Source of the DNA: Erythroxylum novogranatense
Lineage: Eukaryota > Streptophyta > Magnoliopsida > Malpighiales > Erythroxylaceae
Length of the DNA: 64,000 nucleotides
Assembly (NCBI GenBank): GCA_029891385.1
Contig: CM057235.1
Span: 23,615,120 to 23,679,119 of the forward strand
Direction of reading: 5' to 3'
The translations under genes and the position numbers were made by a program. The notes beneath the pieces were generated by a model, which worked only from the letters and a program-made list of their open reading frames with translations, had not been told where the DNA came from and did not search any database. This document shows positions 11,231 through 22,665 of the stretch, piece by piece (position 1 is the stretch's first letter; each line of letters opens with the position of its first letter).

Positions 11231-12038
11231 CCTGAAGGAGGAGTAGATAATTGGTTTATGGAATTTATTCAAAAAAAAAGTATCGTTTTCAACAAAATTA
11301 TAGGGGAGAATATTACAGAACGAGACATTATGGTCTGAATATATGAGAAGAAAATATTTTTTCACAAACAAGGGTGGAGGAGTTGTCTATTACATCGGGT
11401 AACTCTTTAACTTGGAAGCGGATAACTAATGCCTATGAATTGGTGCATGCCTCTGTTAAAAGGATAGATGATGAGTGGGTTTGGAAGCCAAATTCATATG
11501 GAAAGTTAGTAAGTCATCAACATATGACACATTTAGGGTGACAAGAGTCGTGACAATAACTGGACAAAATATTTGGCATAATGGTTTGTAGGTTAAGGTA
11601 TCCATTTTTATGCTTAGATTGATGAGTGGCAGGTTGTCTTTAGATCTCTCCCTACATCAGTTTGCATAAGGCCCTTTACGATGCATTTGTTGTATAGCCA
11701 CATCTGAGGAATCTATTGATCATATGTTTTTACATGGGCAATGGGCTAAACGGTTATGGGAGTTTTTTGGAATGTCCTTTGGAGTTATCAGACCTTATGC
11801 TAGGCATAGAGACACGGTTTTACATTCTTGGTTATTAAGAGGCAACACTGCTTGACATACTTTGTTCATAGTTTTACCTTCTTTGATTAGTTAGGCCATT
11901 TGGAAAACAAAATATTCTGCAAAGTTTGATGGGGCTAAGATTGATTTTTCGTCATGTATTTTAGATATTATATAGGTTGCTGGTTTTATTTCATAGGAAA
12001 CTCTATTCCTATCAATCTCCGTGCTTAATTGGTAAGAG
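11231..12038 (+). pseudogene. LINE ORF2 region between RT and RNase H
   Basis: Broken frames here resemble the zinc-binding RVT region of plant L1 ORF2, for example SLHQFA followed by CICCIATSEESIDHMFLH and WAKRLWEFFG at about 11640-11765. The Cys/His spacing matches the zf-RVT pattern, with stops between pieces. It is continuous with the RT and RNase H parts. Confidence 0.65.
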
Positions 12039-12600
12039 GTGGTTATGGCAATAAGAGGATATATAAGGCCAACGACTATAAATATTATTAAGTGGATCCC
12101 TTCGCCAATTGGTTTTTATAAACTCAACACTAATGAATCATCTAAAGGCAACCTTGGCAAAGGAGGGGCAAATGGCATTTTAAGAGATTTAGCAGGTGAC
12201 CCCATTTTAATATATTCTTTGACATTTGATGACATCACAAGTGTCCAAGCTAAGATTCGAGCTTTGTTACAAGGTTTGGAATTATGTGTAAAGATAATAG
12301 AAGATTCCCAATTGCTAATGGAACTTGACTCTAAGGTAATTATGGATTTGCTTAATCATCATTCTCAAATTCCATGGCGAATTAGGGCCCTCATTTGGGA
12401 GTTACATCATTATACTTTTGTTAAAGAGATTCAACATTATTTTAAAAAGGCCAACTAGGTGGCAGACTTTATGGCAAACTTAGGTTGTTCTTCAGAGAGA
12501 TTGTTGGTTTCCAAAGAATGGACGCAGTTTCCACATGGCTTGTGGGGAATTATAACTTTGGATAAAATATCTTACCTTCGATTCGAGTTAGAGCTAGATA
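12039..12600 (+). pseudogene. LINE C-terminal RNase H domain
   Basis: Plant L1 elements often carry an RNase H at the end of ORF2 that degrades RNA in RNA:DNA hybrids. Here KWIPSPIGFYKLNTNESSKG begins the domain; the usual catalytic Asp in LNTDGS appears as Glu. GGANGILRD, ALLQGLELC and MELDSKVIMDLLN follow. A stop at about 12458 separates the last piece (VADFMANLG). It is the 3'-most coding part of the LINE. Confidence 0.8.
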
Positions 12601-12783
12601 ATTCATAATCATAGTGGCATTAATGTTTGCAATGTTTCTTTCACCTTTTTTCCCTCTTATTATTGGTTGGCTTTACTTAATTGTGAAAGTTAATCTCTTC
12701 CACTTTGTCACCTTTGAATAAATTAATAAAACAGGGTATCCATCCCCTCCAAGGTTCGGCCCTGGTTAAAAAAAAAACAATAG

Positions 12784-13704
12784 TCCTTTAATTTGTCAAA
12801 GAAAAGTTTTATAACCCATTAAATATCAATATTTACGTATTTTCAGTAGTCATATTTGTAAAGACTTTATAAAATAATATTTTAAATTGATTTATTCAAT
12901 TTTTAAAACTTTGAACACAATTAATTAAAATTTTATTTTTAGAAATTTAAATGTTGAAATAACAAATTAAAATTACTTTTTTTTATTTCCTTGTCTCTTC
13001 TTTTATTATTTTATGGTTACAAAGGACCTATAGGCCAATTTACCCAAATGCCAACACACCACTTGGTCTATAACATATAAGTTTGTTATTAAAACAAATG
13101 GTGAAGGGATATCCAAGCCAGCAACAAGTCCATTTTATGATGAATCATTTTTTACATAAGTTCAATCGTCTTTGCTTCGTGCTGTTGCTTGAAGCTTCCT
13201 TTACCTCCATGCCTCAGTTGTCTTAACTTAACGTCGCCTTCTGTTTACGTATGGCACTGTCTCACCGCCTGTTCCATGTGCTTTCTAGTTGTTACGCTAG
13301 TTCACTAAGACGTCAGCTAGCCTCCAGTCACACCATCTTATGATGCAACTCCAACAACAACAACGCGTAGCCATCAACTCTGACCAAGCGCCTCTACTAT
13401 GTGTCTGCGGATGCCGTTTTTTTACCAGCTCTCACACTACAACAAAAAAACTCAACAACTTACCATCTTAGACGCAATCGCCAACAAGACTTATTCTTTC
13501 AGCTGTTATTCCACCAACCATAACAATCCCATAATAGTGGCGAACACAAACTCCCATTACTTTATTCAAAACTCTTCACTTATTATGAAGCTTGTTCTAT
13601 TTTTCAGATTCTAGGTTTCAGAAAAGGATAAAGTCAGAACTTTTCATATTTCACTATCGAATCTAATTCCCTTTTTTAGGTTTTAATTTCAATTCTAAAT
13701 TGAC
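12784..13704. other. Unassigned intergenic DNA
   Basis: I see no coding similarity. CACTACAACAAAAAA at 13435 resembles a CACTA terminus and could be the left end of the CACTA relic, but the flanking 3 bp (TCA) do not match those after the right end (ATA). Confidence 0.35.
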
Positions 13705-15628
13705 ATTAGTATTTCAAAAATTTTATTTCAATATTTTATATTCAAAAAATCTAATTTATAGAAGTTTAGGTTTGTAATTTTCATATCAGGATTAAATCAA
13801 TAACAATCAAAACATTTTAATCAAATTATAGAATTTAAGATGACTTTCATTCCATTGTTAGGAAATCGAGGTAAGATTTCATTCCTTAAGCAACATAATA
13901 ATTACAAATTTTTTTGTTTTGATTTTCCAAAAGTCAAGATAACTTAAATTCTATAAAATAATTAACACACAAATCATAATAACGAATGAATCAAAATTTA
14001 TACCTCATTATGAAGTTTGATACTTTTCTTGTCATTTTCCTTGAACCATTTATCTACACAATGTGTTAAGAGAACTCTATAACTATTTCATGGAGGGTTA
14101 GGTAAGGAGTACTAGCTTCCTTAGGGCTTAAGCCTATTTATACATAACAAAGTGGACAATTTGCTATGATTTCTTTAGCGACAAATAACAAATCATTGCT
14201 AAATGGTAGTTATTTACGGCGGATTTAGGTTTAAATTAGCTTGCTCGTTTTGAGCAACTCCATTATATAAGGTTAATAAGAGTAATAGACTGTAAGTTTT
14301 AAGTTTTAATTTGTAATGTTTAACACAAAAACATAATTGACCATATTTTTATTTTGATCATTTTATTTTTTTAATTGTTATATGCAATCACAGCTTCATT
14401 ACACGTTCAAATAAAATCATCTTAATAGATACATGCATATACTATAAGTGGTACAATCAAATGTAAATATGTACATACACATTTGCTGCAGAAGTAGCCT
14501 TTATTCAAGTATTTCATCAATTAGTTAGCAGGCATTTATCAAAAAAAAAACATGGAAGATGGAAAAAAAATGTCAACTCATACACATCCAACACAAAAAT
14601 AGAAGAAACTATCTTCCAAACATGTAAACAAAAACAAAAAGCCCATACACATAAACAGAACACAATAATTGCAATAAACTCTTACACATAGTAAATAAAC
14701 TTAGCATAAGAAGGCGATTGAATAGAAAAGAAGAATAATACCAACACAAGTAATGACGCTTCTTCGACAGTGACAACTAGAACACAAGAGATGACCACAA
14801 TAGAGGGGATGATGCTTATTAGAGGGTGAATGACAGCTAACACAAAAACAAATAGGGGTTCGTTTTTGTGTTAATAACCTACTAGAAAACGATGTCATTT
14901 TTTGTTGAACAAAACGATGTCATCGTAGATTATATAAGGAATAAATTTACCATTTGGGGGAATGTTCATAATAATGTACATAATGGGAATGGTACATAAT
15001 GGTAAACAAAATTTATTATATGTATTATAAGTAATTAATTAAAAATAATTACAATAATGTAAACACTAGAATTCAATAAATTTTGGTATTTAAAATTTTA
15101 TATGACAAACAAAAAAATTAATTTTAGTAAATAAATAAATTTTGGTTATTAATGTCTTTTAAAATACATGATTTCACATTTTTATGTGGTGTGACTAAAC
15201 TCTAATCACTATATATAAAATGGGAAACTTTGTTAGAAAAATTATATTACAAAGGAAAATTTTATAAATATAAAATTCAAAATAAATTAATTCTTCTTGT
15301 TAATTAGCTTTCAAAATATATAAATTGGTGTCACAAAACTCTATTTAATATATATAAATTGTAAACTATTTTATATTATTTATATATTATAAGAAAATAG
15401 AAAATGTACAAAAATTTAGATTTGGCATCTATTTTAGAAAATCCTCACCAAATCTTATATTTAGAGACTATTTAACAATTTCGTCACAAAAACTGGCATT
15501 TACCAAAGCTGAAAACAAAATTATTTTGTAACGATATATGGCGACATTTGTAGGAAACATCATCAAATGTATTGAACTTTTAAAAAATTAAACAATGTCA
15601 TTTGTCGCCTATTTAAATTATACCGATA
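13705..15628. repeat. Tandem 1.92-kb duplication, copy 1
   Basis: This block and the next align over their full length with an offset of 1,917-1,924 bp and only scattered substitutions and small indels. Both contain a short minus-strand ORF (14701-14898 here) that differs by two residues between copies; I see no known domain in it. Motifs such as TTTAGCGACAAATAAC resemble CACTA subterminal repeats, so the unit may belong to the CACTA relic; that is inference. Confidence 0.9.
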
Positions 15629-17547
15629 TGAAAATTTCAAAATTTTTAATTTCAATATTTTATATTCAAAAAATCTAATTTATAGAAGTTTAGGTTTGTA
15701 ATTTTCATATCAGGATTAAATCAATAACAATCAAAACATTTTAATCAAATTATAGAATTAAAGATGACTTTCATTCCATTGTTAGGAAATCGAGGTAAGA
15801 TTTCATTCCTTACAACATAATAATTACAAATTTTTTGTTTTGATTTTCCAAAAGTCAAGATAACTTAAATTCTATAAAATAATTAACACACAAATCATAA
15901 TAACGAATGAATCAAAATTTATACCTCATTATGAAGTTTGATATTTTTCTTGTCATTTTCCTTGAACCATTTATCTACACAATGTGTTAAGAGAACTCTA
16001 TAACTATTTCATGGAGGGTTAGGTAAGGAGTACTAGCTTCCTTAGGGCTTAAGCCTATTTATACATAACAAAGTGGACAATTTGCTACGATTTCTTTAAC
16101 GACAAATAACAAATCATTGCTAAATGGTAGTTATTTACGGCGGATTTAGGTTTAAATTAGCTTGCTCGTTTTGAGCAACTCCATTATATAAGGTTAATAA
16201 GAGTAATAGACTGTAAGTTTTAAGTTTTAATTTGTAATGTTTAACACAAAAACATAATTGACCATATTTTTTATTTTGACCATTTTATTTTTTTAAGTGT
16301 TATATGCAATCACAACTTCATTACACGTTCAAATAAAATCATCTTGATAGATACATGCATATACTATAAGTGGTACAATCAAATGTAAATATGTACATAC
16401 ACATTTGCTGCAGAAGTAGCCTTTATTCAAGTATTTCATCAAATAGTTAGGAGGCATTTATTAAAAAAAACATGGAAGATGGAAAAAAATGTCAACTAAT
16501 ACACATCCAACATAAAAATAGAAAACTATCTTCCAAATATGTAAACAAAAAAAAAAAACCCATACACATAAACAGAACACAATAATTGCAATAAACTCTT
16601 ACACATAGTAAATAAACTTAGCATAAGAAGGCGATTGAATAGAAAAGAAGAACAATACCAACACAAGTAATGACGCTTCTTCGACAGTGACAACTAGAAC
16701 ACAAGAGATGACCACAATAGAGGGGATGATGCTTATTAGAGGGTGAATGACAGCTAACACAAAAACAAATAGAGGTTCGTTTTTGTGTTAATAACCTACT
16801 AGAAAACGATGTCATTTTTTGTTGAACAAAACGATGTCATCGTAGATTATATAAGGAATAAATTTACCATTTGGGGGAATGTCCATAATAATGTACATAA
16901 TGGGAATGGTACATAATGGTAAACAAAATTTATTATATGTATTGCAAGTAATTAATTAAAAATAATTACAATAATGTAAAACTAGAATTCAATAAATTTT
17001 TGTTATTTAAAATTTTATATGACAAACAACACAAAATTAATTTTAGTAAATAAATAAATTTTGGTTATTAATGTCTTTTAAAATACATGATTTCACATTT
17101 TTATGTGGTGTGACAAAACTCTAATCACTATATATAAAATGGGTAACTTTGTTAGAAAAATTATATTACAAAGGAAAATTCTATAAATATAAAATTCAAA
17201 ATAAATTAATTCTTCTTGTTAATTAGCTTTCAAAATATATAAATTGGTGTCACAAAACTCTATTTACTATATATAAATTGTAAACTATTTTATATTATTT
17301 ATATATTACAAGAAAATTGAAAATGTACAAAAATTTAGATTTGGCATCTATTTTAGAAAATCCTCACCAAATCTTATATTTAGAGACTATTTAACAATTT
17401 CGTCACAAAAACTGGCATTTACCAAAGCTGAAAACAAAATTATTTTGTAACGATATATGGCGACATTTGTAGGAAACGTCGTCAAATGTATTGAACTTTT
17501 AAAAAAATTAAACAGTGTCATTTGTCGCCTATTGAAATTATATCGAC
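15629..17547. repeat. Tandem 1.92-kb duplication, copy 2
   Basis: This copy adjoins copy 1 head to tail. It ends at TTTGTCGCCTATTGAAATTA before a CT-rich tract (17550-17600). The counterpart minus-strand ORF is at 16618-16815. Confidence 0.9.
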
Positions 17548-18458
17548 TCCCCCCTCCCCGTCCCCCCTCTTTCATTTTTTCCCACTCTTTTCCCTCTCCT
17601 TCTTGTTTATTTTGTTCTTCGTTCTCTCCTTACTACCAATGACCTTCCATCTTCTTTAGACGACCTTCTTCTTCGTGATCTGGTTTTGTCTTCTCTGGTG
17701 TGGTTCTGTCTTCTCTCCTTCATGTAGGTACATCATCAGGTGTTTAATTTTGGTTTTATTTTGTGAGAATATTGGACGACCATGTGATGATGGGTGTACT
17801 AAGGCCTAATATATTAAATTTAATTCGTTGGTTTGGGTTGTCTATTATTGGAAAACAAATTGAATGTGCTAATGTTAATGATAGAAGGGAAAAGACAAGA
17901 TTTTGGTTGCAATGTTGGGATGAATTTCGTATGCTTGTAAGGTGCTTGATGAATCAACTATTATGTTGATGTTGGATGAAGGGAGTTTTCTACCATTTTA
18001 GGTGCTTCAATTTGCTCATTTTGATCCTCTAATCACTTTGTTCTTCCATTAACTTGATTTTTGACCTCTTAAGTGAAATCTTCGATACATTATTAATATC
18101 ATTAAAGAGAAAAAGATTAGTAACCCAACAGTTATTATTTTAAATTTTTAATTATAAAAGTTTCATTCTAAAAATAAGAAGTACTAAGTAGTATAGTCAT
18201 GTAAAATTCACAATGATTTGAGGCATAATAAACTTGTAAGATGGTATATAGGCTAGAAATCCATAATGCAGCTCCCACGAGACTTATTGGTTAAATATAC
18301 CACGAGTTTAGGAGTCACAGCAAGAAGTCCCTTTCTCGATTCACAGGTGTAAACAACACCATGTACCTTAGTTTTATCTTAGTTTATTTATCATTATGTT
18401 ATATAGAATGAGGATTACATTTACTGGCTCAGTTCTTTACTTTTGTTTGTATATCTAG
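17548..18458. other. CT-rich tract and unassigned DNA upstream of CACTA coding remnants
   Basis: A pyrimidine-rich stretch (17550-17650) looks like a transcript leader. A short plus ORF at 17763-17969 has no motif I recognise. The segment could be the 5' UTR or intron of the CACTA genes, but nothing proves it. Confidence 0.35.
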
Positions 18459-18635
18459 ATGGATAAAACATAGATGTCTCATCGAAAATGGTTTACTGAA
18501 TGCATAGAAGGAGTTAAGAGTTTCATGGAATTTGTAAAAGATCAAATAGGTGATGAATGTCATATGTCCATTTATCAATTGCTTAAATATCGAATTGCAA
18601 AGTCAATACGTGTTATATAATCACTTGCTAATCCG
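18459..18635 (+). pseudogene. TNP2-type transposase N-terminal fragment (Transpos_assoc-like)
   Basis: An ATG at 18459 begins MDKT, then a TAG where CACTA transposases usually have Trp, then MSHRKWFTECIEGVKSFMEF. This matches the MDKSWM...GV..F start common to plant CACTA TNP2 proteins, a domain that binds DNA or partners near the N-terminus. The Cys-rich continuation is not clear, and the catalytic transposase core is absent. An LTR starts about 40 bp downstream, so the insertion and a deletion probably removed the rest. Confidence 0.6.
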
Positions 18636-18673
18636 AGACATAGATAAATTCTATACTCCATAGCTTTATCATG

Positions 18674-20019
18674 TGATAAGTGTAAATTGCATCATGTTTT
18701 AAGACATAGTTTAATATGTGTTTATCCATTAAGTTGATCATTTAGTATGTGTTTAGGTTAGAATTGTGTTAGTTTGTTAATTATTTGTGTTTTATGGGTT
18801 AGTACAAGCTTTTGAGCTTAAATATTACATTTTTGAGGTACCTTAATGTGTTTGCTAGCGTTTCAGGGTTAAAAACAAAGAACTGAGGAGTTTTGGAAGA
18901 CATTTGGGCCTAAACAATAGCCCGCGATCATAACAGAAAGCTTAGATGTAGGTCACAATTGTGGCCTGCATCGGACAGATGCGTAAATGCTCACAAACTT
19001 CATTTTGAGGGATTGTTTAGACCTTTCAAACCCTAGAAAAATCCTAGGGTTGAGTATAAAAACAACATTAAGGGGCAGAGAAAGGGAGCTTTACATTCAG
19101 CCACTCTTGGAAACCTTAAAGAGGGAGAAAAAGAAGAGAGAGAGAAGAAGAAGAGGAAGAAGGAGGAAAAAGAAGTGGATCCTAACATCGCTGCTCCCAG
19201 ATGAGGTGGTATCCTAATGTCACTGCTTTCTCGATTTTTCCAACCTAAGTTCCATTTTCTCTTCATTTCCTTTTTCATTTAAATGTATTGAGATGGATTG
19301 TATGGAAATGGATTTTGGGGGGTTGGTTTAGTTATTTTTTTTTAAGTTAATGTTGATTTAGTTATTTTTTTTGTTTTTGATTTGGGTGTTGTGATTGATT
19401 AATGTATTTGCATGTTTCGGTAATAAACTAAGAGGGTGAGCAGGATAAAAATGATTAGATCGAATTAATGAGAGTTAGGTGATCTAATTGACCACTTAAT
19501 CAATCTAGTCGGTAATTTCATGGAGAAAGATCCCATGCGAGACCCAATTGTTTATTAGAGAGCATTAGAATTAATTAGAATTTTAAGTAATTTTGAATTG
19601 AGAGATTGCAAGTTCCATAATTCAATTAGGGTTTACAATTTAAGGTTTAATGGTTATAACTCGAGATAGAGTAATCAACCCTACAACCGTCTAGAATCGA
19701 CATCCTGTAAACACATAAATGGTTAGATTAACATTAATAATAGGTAAAATCCCCTCTCATAATTTGACTAATCTCTTAACGGATTTCCATTGTGACCTAT
19801 GTGACTGCTCATTTTAATTTTGTCTTGTTGAATTTTCCACTTTACAATTCTTAAATCAATTTCCAATATTTACTTTTTGTGTTCACTTGTGCAGTGTTTA
19901 TTTCTTTTTATTCTTTTCTCTGAGCCTTAGATGACTTAGGATCAGGCTAGTACCCTCCTCGTGGGATCGACCCTTTAATACTACAAAATACAACCCATAC
20001 ACTTGCAGATTATCGATCA
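18674..20019 (+). repeat. Solo LTR, Athila/Tat-like
   Basis: It starts TGATAAGTGTAAATTG, similar to the Athila-like LTR at 55626-57171, and ends CTTGCAGATTATCGATCA. A plus-strand TATA box (TATAAAAA, 19055-19062) is followed by a purine-rich leader (19118-19175) and, near the end, GGGATCGACCC. No primer site follows, so it reads as solo. I could not confirm a TSD. Confidence 0.55.
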
Positions 20020-20136
20020 ATTTATGAATTGTAAAACTTGCTCAACATCATGGTGAATGTAAGGAAGCAAGTTGTAATAAAAGTGTTGGTACAAATTATG
20101 ATGATAATAACAATAACAACACATGTTCCTGAATGA

Positions 20137-21020
20137 ATGTCTCAAGAAAATTGGAGTCAAATGTGTGATTATTGGGCAGCTACCAGTGTTAAGTTTTGTT
20201 TCCTTTCTCTTCACAATTGCTTCCATTAATATTTTTACACAATTTAATGACCATTTCTTTTTCTTAGGAAAAAGTTTGAGAAAGCTAAGGCTAATAAGGC
20301 AAAAATGAAGACTCGTTACAACATTGGCTTTAAATCATTTGTTGTCGTACGAAATGAATTTATAAGTTCTTTAGTTAGAAACCAAAATTATAACAACAAA
20401 TACAATATTATTTATTTTGTATTTAATTGTTTTTTCCAATAACATAGAGTGAAAAACAACTTCATAGACAAGAGGGTGATAGGATCACACACTACAAACT
20501 AACACACTACAAGAAAGGAGAAGGTTGGACATCTAAAGAAATGTAGAATAATTATGTAAGCATAAAATTTTGTTAAATTTTTAATTTCATTTGTTTATTT
20601 TGTACTCACTAATTATATTTGAATTAAATAATGATTTTGTTTTGTAAAAAATATAATAAGATGCAAGAGTTGTTGCAAAGATCAATGTCTGATAGAAATG
20701 AGTCAAATGTAGATGACATTTGCAACAACATCCTTAGTGCAAAATCAACTTATATCAAAGATCTTGGGTTTGACTCTAAACTAATTAGTTCTTCCTCATC
20801 ACGACCAGCATATGTAACGATGCTTTAAGAGAAGGACCAATCGCTAAAGGCTAAATTATAATATAGTGAAGAAAAGTTTGAGCACCCTTAAGAAAAATTA
20901 GAATGTAATGAACAAAAATTAAACCATATTGAGCGACAGTTGACCAAGCTTAAAATGATGGTCAAACAATTACTTAGGTCAAAGTATGTCAGTATTCATG
21001 ACGATGAGGAGGAGTCTTAG
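20137..21020 (+). pseudogene. Plant transposase (Ptta/En/Spm family) gene remnant
   Basis: CACTA elements carry a second protein with the Transposase_24-type domain, thought to bind element ends. Visible exons: MSQENWSQMCDYWAATS (20137-20187); KKFEKAKANKAKMKTRYNIG (from about 20270); EKQLHRQEGDRITHYKLTHY and KKGEGWTSKEM (about 20449-20550); then KMQELLQRSMSDRNESNVDD, STYIKDLGFDSKL and a coiled-coil-like tail to a stop at 21018-21020. GT and AG junctions between pieces fit introns. Stops occur after KEM and after AYVTML. The motif order matches the family. It lies downstream of the TNP2 fragment in the same orientation. Confidence 0.65.
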
Positions 21021-21437
21021 TTTATACATAAATTTTTTGTTAACTTTTGTAATTAACCTTTAATTACATTTTATTTTAAATATAAAATCCTTGTAATTTA
21101 AAAATTAATTGTGTTTTTATTTTTGTTTATTAATTACAATTCAAACAATGTTACCAACAATAATTCAAAAATGTTAATTATAATTCAAATAATGTTACAA
21201 CCAATAAGATGTATTAAAATGTTATCAATTATTATAATTTATTAATAAAATTTTAAAGTAAAAATCAAAATTTGTCACCAAAACTTTTTATCTACAATTA
21301 CAAAATTGTCACCAAATCTTTTTACCTACATTTCATAAAACATCTTCATTACACTTTAGCTACGTTCTCGAAATGTAGCTAAATATTTTTTGCTAGGAAA
21401 ACCAAATCTTCTTCAAAACTTGTTACATTAACGAAGC
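21021..21437. other. CACTA 3' subterminal region, left of the SIRE insertion
   Basis: Repeated phrases such as TTTGTCACCAAAACTTTTT and TTGTCACCAAATCTTTTT suit a CACTA subterminal repeat zone. The last five bases, GAAGC at 21433-21437, are the left target-site duplication of the SIRE-type element. Confidence 0.55.
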
Positions 21438-22458
21438 TGAAGTGAATCACACATTAATACAATGCTTAGAAAATGATATAAGAATGCACGAGAAGGGGGG
21501 GTTGAATTGTGTATTCCCCTTTTTGAAATCCTTTCAAAACTGATTGTTAGAAATAAAATTCTTTTACGGAACTTCGATAGATTCTAATTAATCAAGACTT
21601 TGAAAAACTTTGTTTACAAACTAAGTAATGATAACACTTGAATCTAAAAGAAAGATAGAGTAAGAGTAGTTGACACAGCGATTTATCCTGGTTCACCCCA
21701 AACCGTGGGCTACGTCTAGTCCTCAGAGTTCTTTCTGAGATTTCACTATCTCTTCAACTTTTACAAGTATTCTTTACGAGCCTCTTCAGGTCTCTACAAT
21801 CAGTATTCTTTCACACTTAGCCTCTGCAGGCTATCTGTACTACTTCCTCAAAAAAAATGTTTGAACACTTGTTACAGTAAAATAGCTCTCGGCTAATTTG
21901 CACAATATGCTTTTTACGATCGCGTAGATGTAATTCAGCTAATTTTTTTCAACTAACTTTGCAATCTTCGACTTCGACTTCTATTTATAGCCTTCGTCTC
22001 CAACTGCTTCTTGATTCTTGTTTCTGGATTCTTGCTTCTTGAATCTTGTTTCTTGAATCTTTAAAAGAAACGGTTATTCAGTTGAGTTCTGTAACTAACC
22101 CGAACTGACTCTTGCATCTGCTTTTCAATTCTTCTTCTGCGTTTGTTTTTCATAGCGTCTTCGTCTGTTCTTTCAATTCGCGTCTTCGTCTGTTTTTATT
22201 TTGTGTCTGCGTCTGCGTCTGTATTTCTCTTTCCGTCTGCGTCTGCGTTTGTATTTCTTTTTTGATTCCGCGTCTGTATTTATTTGTGTCTGCGTCTGCG
22301 TTTGTATTTATTTGTGTCTGCGTCTTCGTCTACATCTTATTGTGCGTCTGCGTTTGCGTTGCTTCGTCTGTATTGCTTCGTCTGCTTTTGTTTTTCTTTT
22401 ATTTTTCTCTTTGTTATACATCAAAATTATATCTAAGTAAATTCATTTTGACTTAACG
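21438..22458 (-). repeat. 3' LTR of SIRE copy 1
   Basis: The outer end is TGAAGTGAATCACAC on the plus strand. The inner end reads CGTTAAGTC on the minus strand, where the other LTR has TGTTAAGTC. A TATA box (CTATAAATAG, 21981-21990, minus) and a U3 rich in GACGCA repeats (plus CGTCTG, 22140-22390) are visible. Confidence 0.93.
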
Positions 22459-22473
22459 ATCTCCCCCTTTTTT
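22459..22473 (-). other. Polypurine tract of SIRE copy 1
   Basis: The minus strand reads AAAAAAGGGGGAGAT directly before the 3' LTR. It would prime plus-strand DNA synthesis. Confidence 0.85.
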
Positions 22474-22665
22474 ATGATAACAAATTATATACAAAAGAGA
22501 AAACAAAATACAATGTGAAGAAAAACTTATCTTCAAAAATCTTCTTTTTCTTCTTCCTTTCATTTCTCCGTCTCCTTCAATCACACCCTTTTCAGATTCT
22601 TTTATGCTCATTCTCTTCTCCTCTGCTCATTCTCTTCTCCCCCTATTTGTTATAATAAAAAATGA

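Larger units (their letters stand above)
9506..12774 (+). mobile_element. 5'-truncated L1-type plant LINE
   Basis: The insertion contains part of ORF2 (pre-RT, RT, C-terminal zinc region and RNase H), a 3' UTR ending CGGCCCTGGTT, and a short poly(A) tail. The 7-10 bp sequence (AA)ACAATAG occurs at 9497-9505 and again at 12775-12783, the expected target-site duplication. The endonuclease domain and ORF1 are absent, which is usual for 5' truncation during target-primed reverse transcription. Confidence 0.85.

Noticed and set aside
13435..13450. CACTACAACAAAAAA as the certain left end of the CACTA relic
   Set aside because: The flanking TCA does not match ATA after the right end, and the similarity to the right terminus is short. 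Kept only as a candidate.
20505..20520. CACTACAAGAAAGG, an apparent CACTA terminus
   Set aside because: It lies inside a coding exon (THYKLTHYKKGEGW) of the plant transposase gene; the match to a terminus is coincidental.
22112..22456. Cys/Val/Leu-rich ORFs at the SIRE LTRs (also 30702-30992, 32198-32468, 40579-40904)
   Set aside because: They arise from the CGTCTG repeats of U3 in more than one frame and do not keep a shared protein between LTRs.
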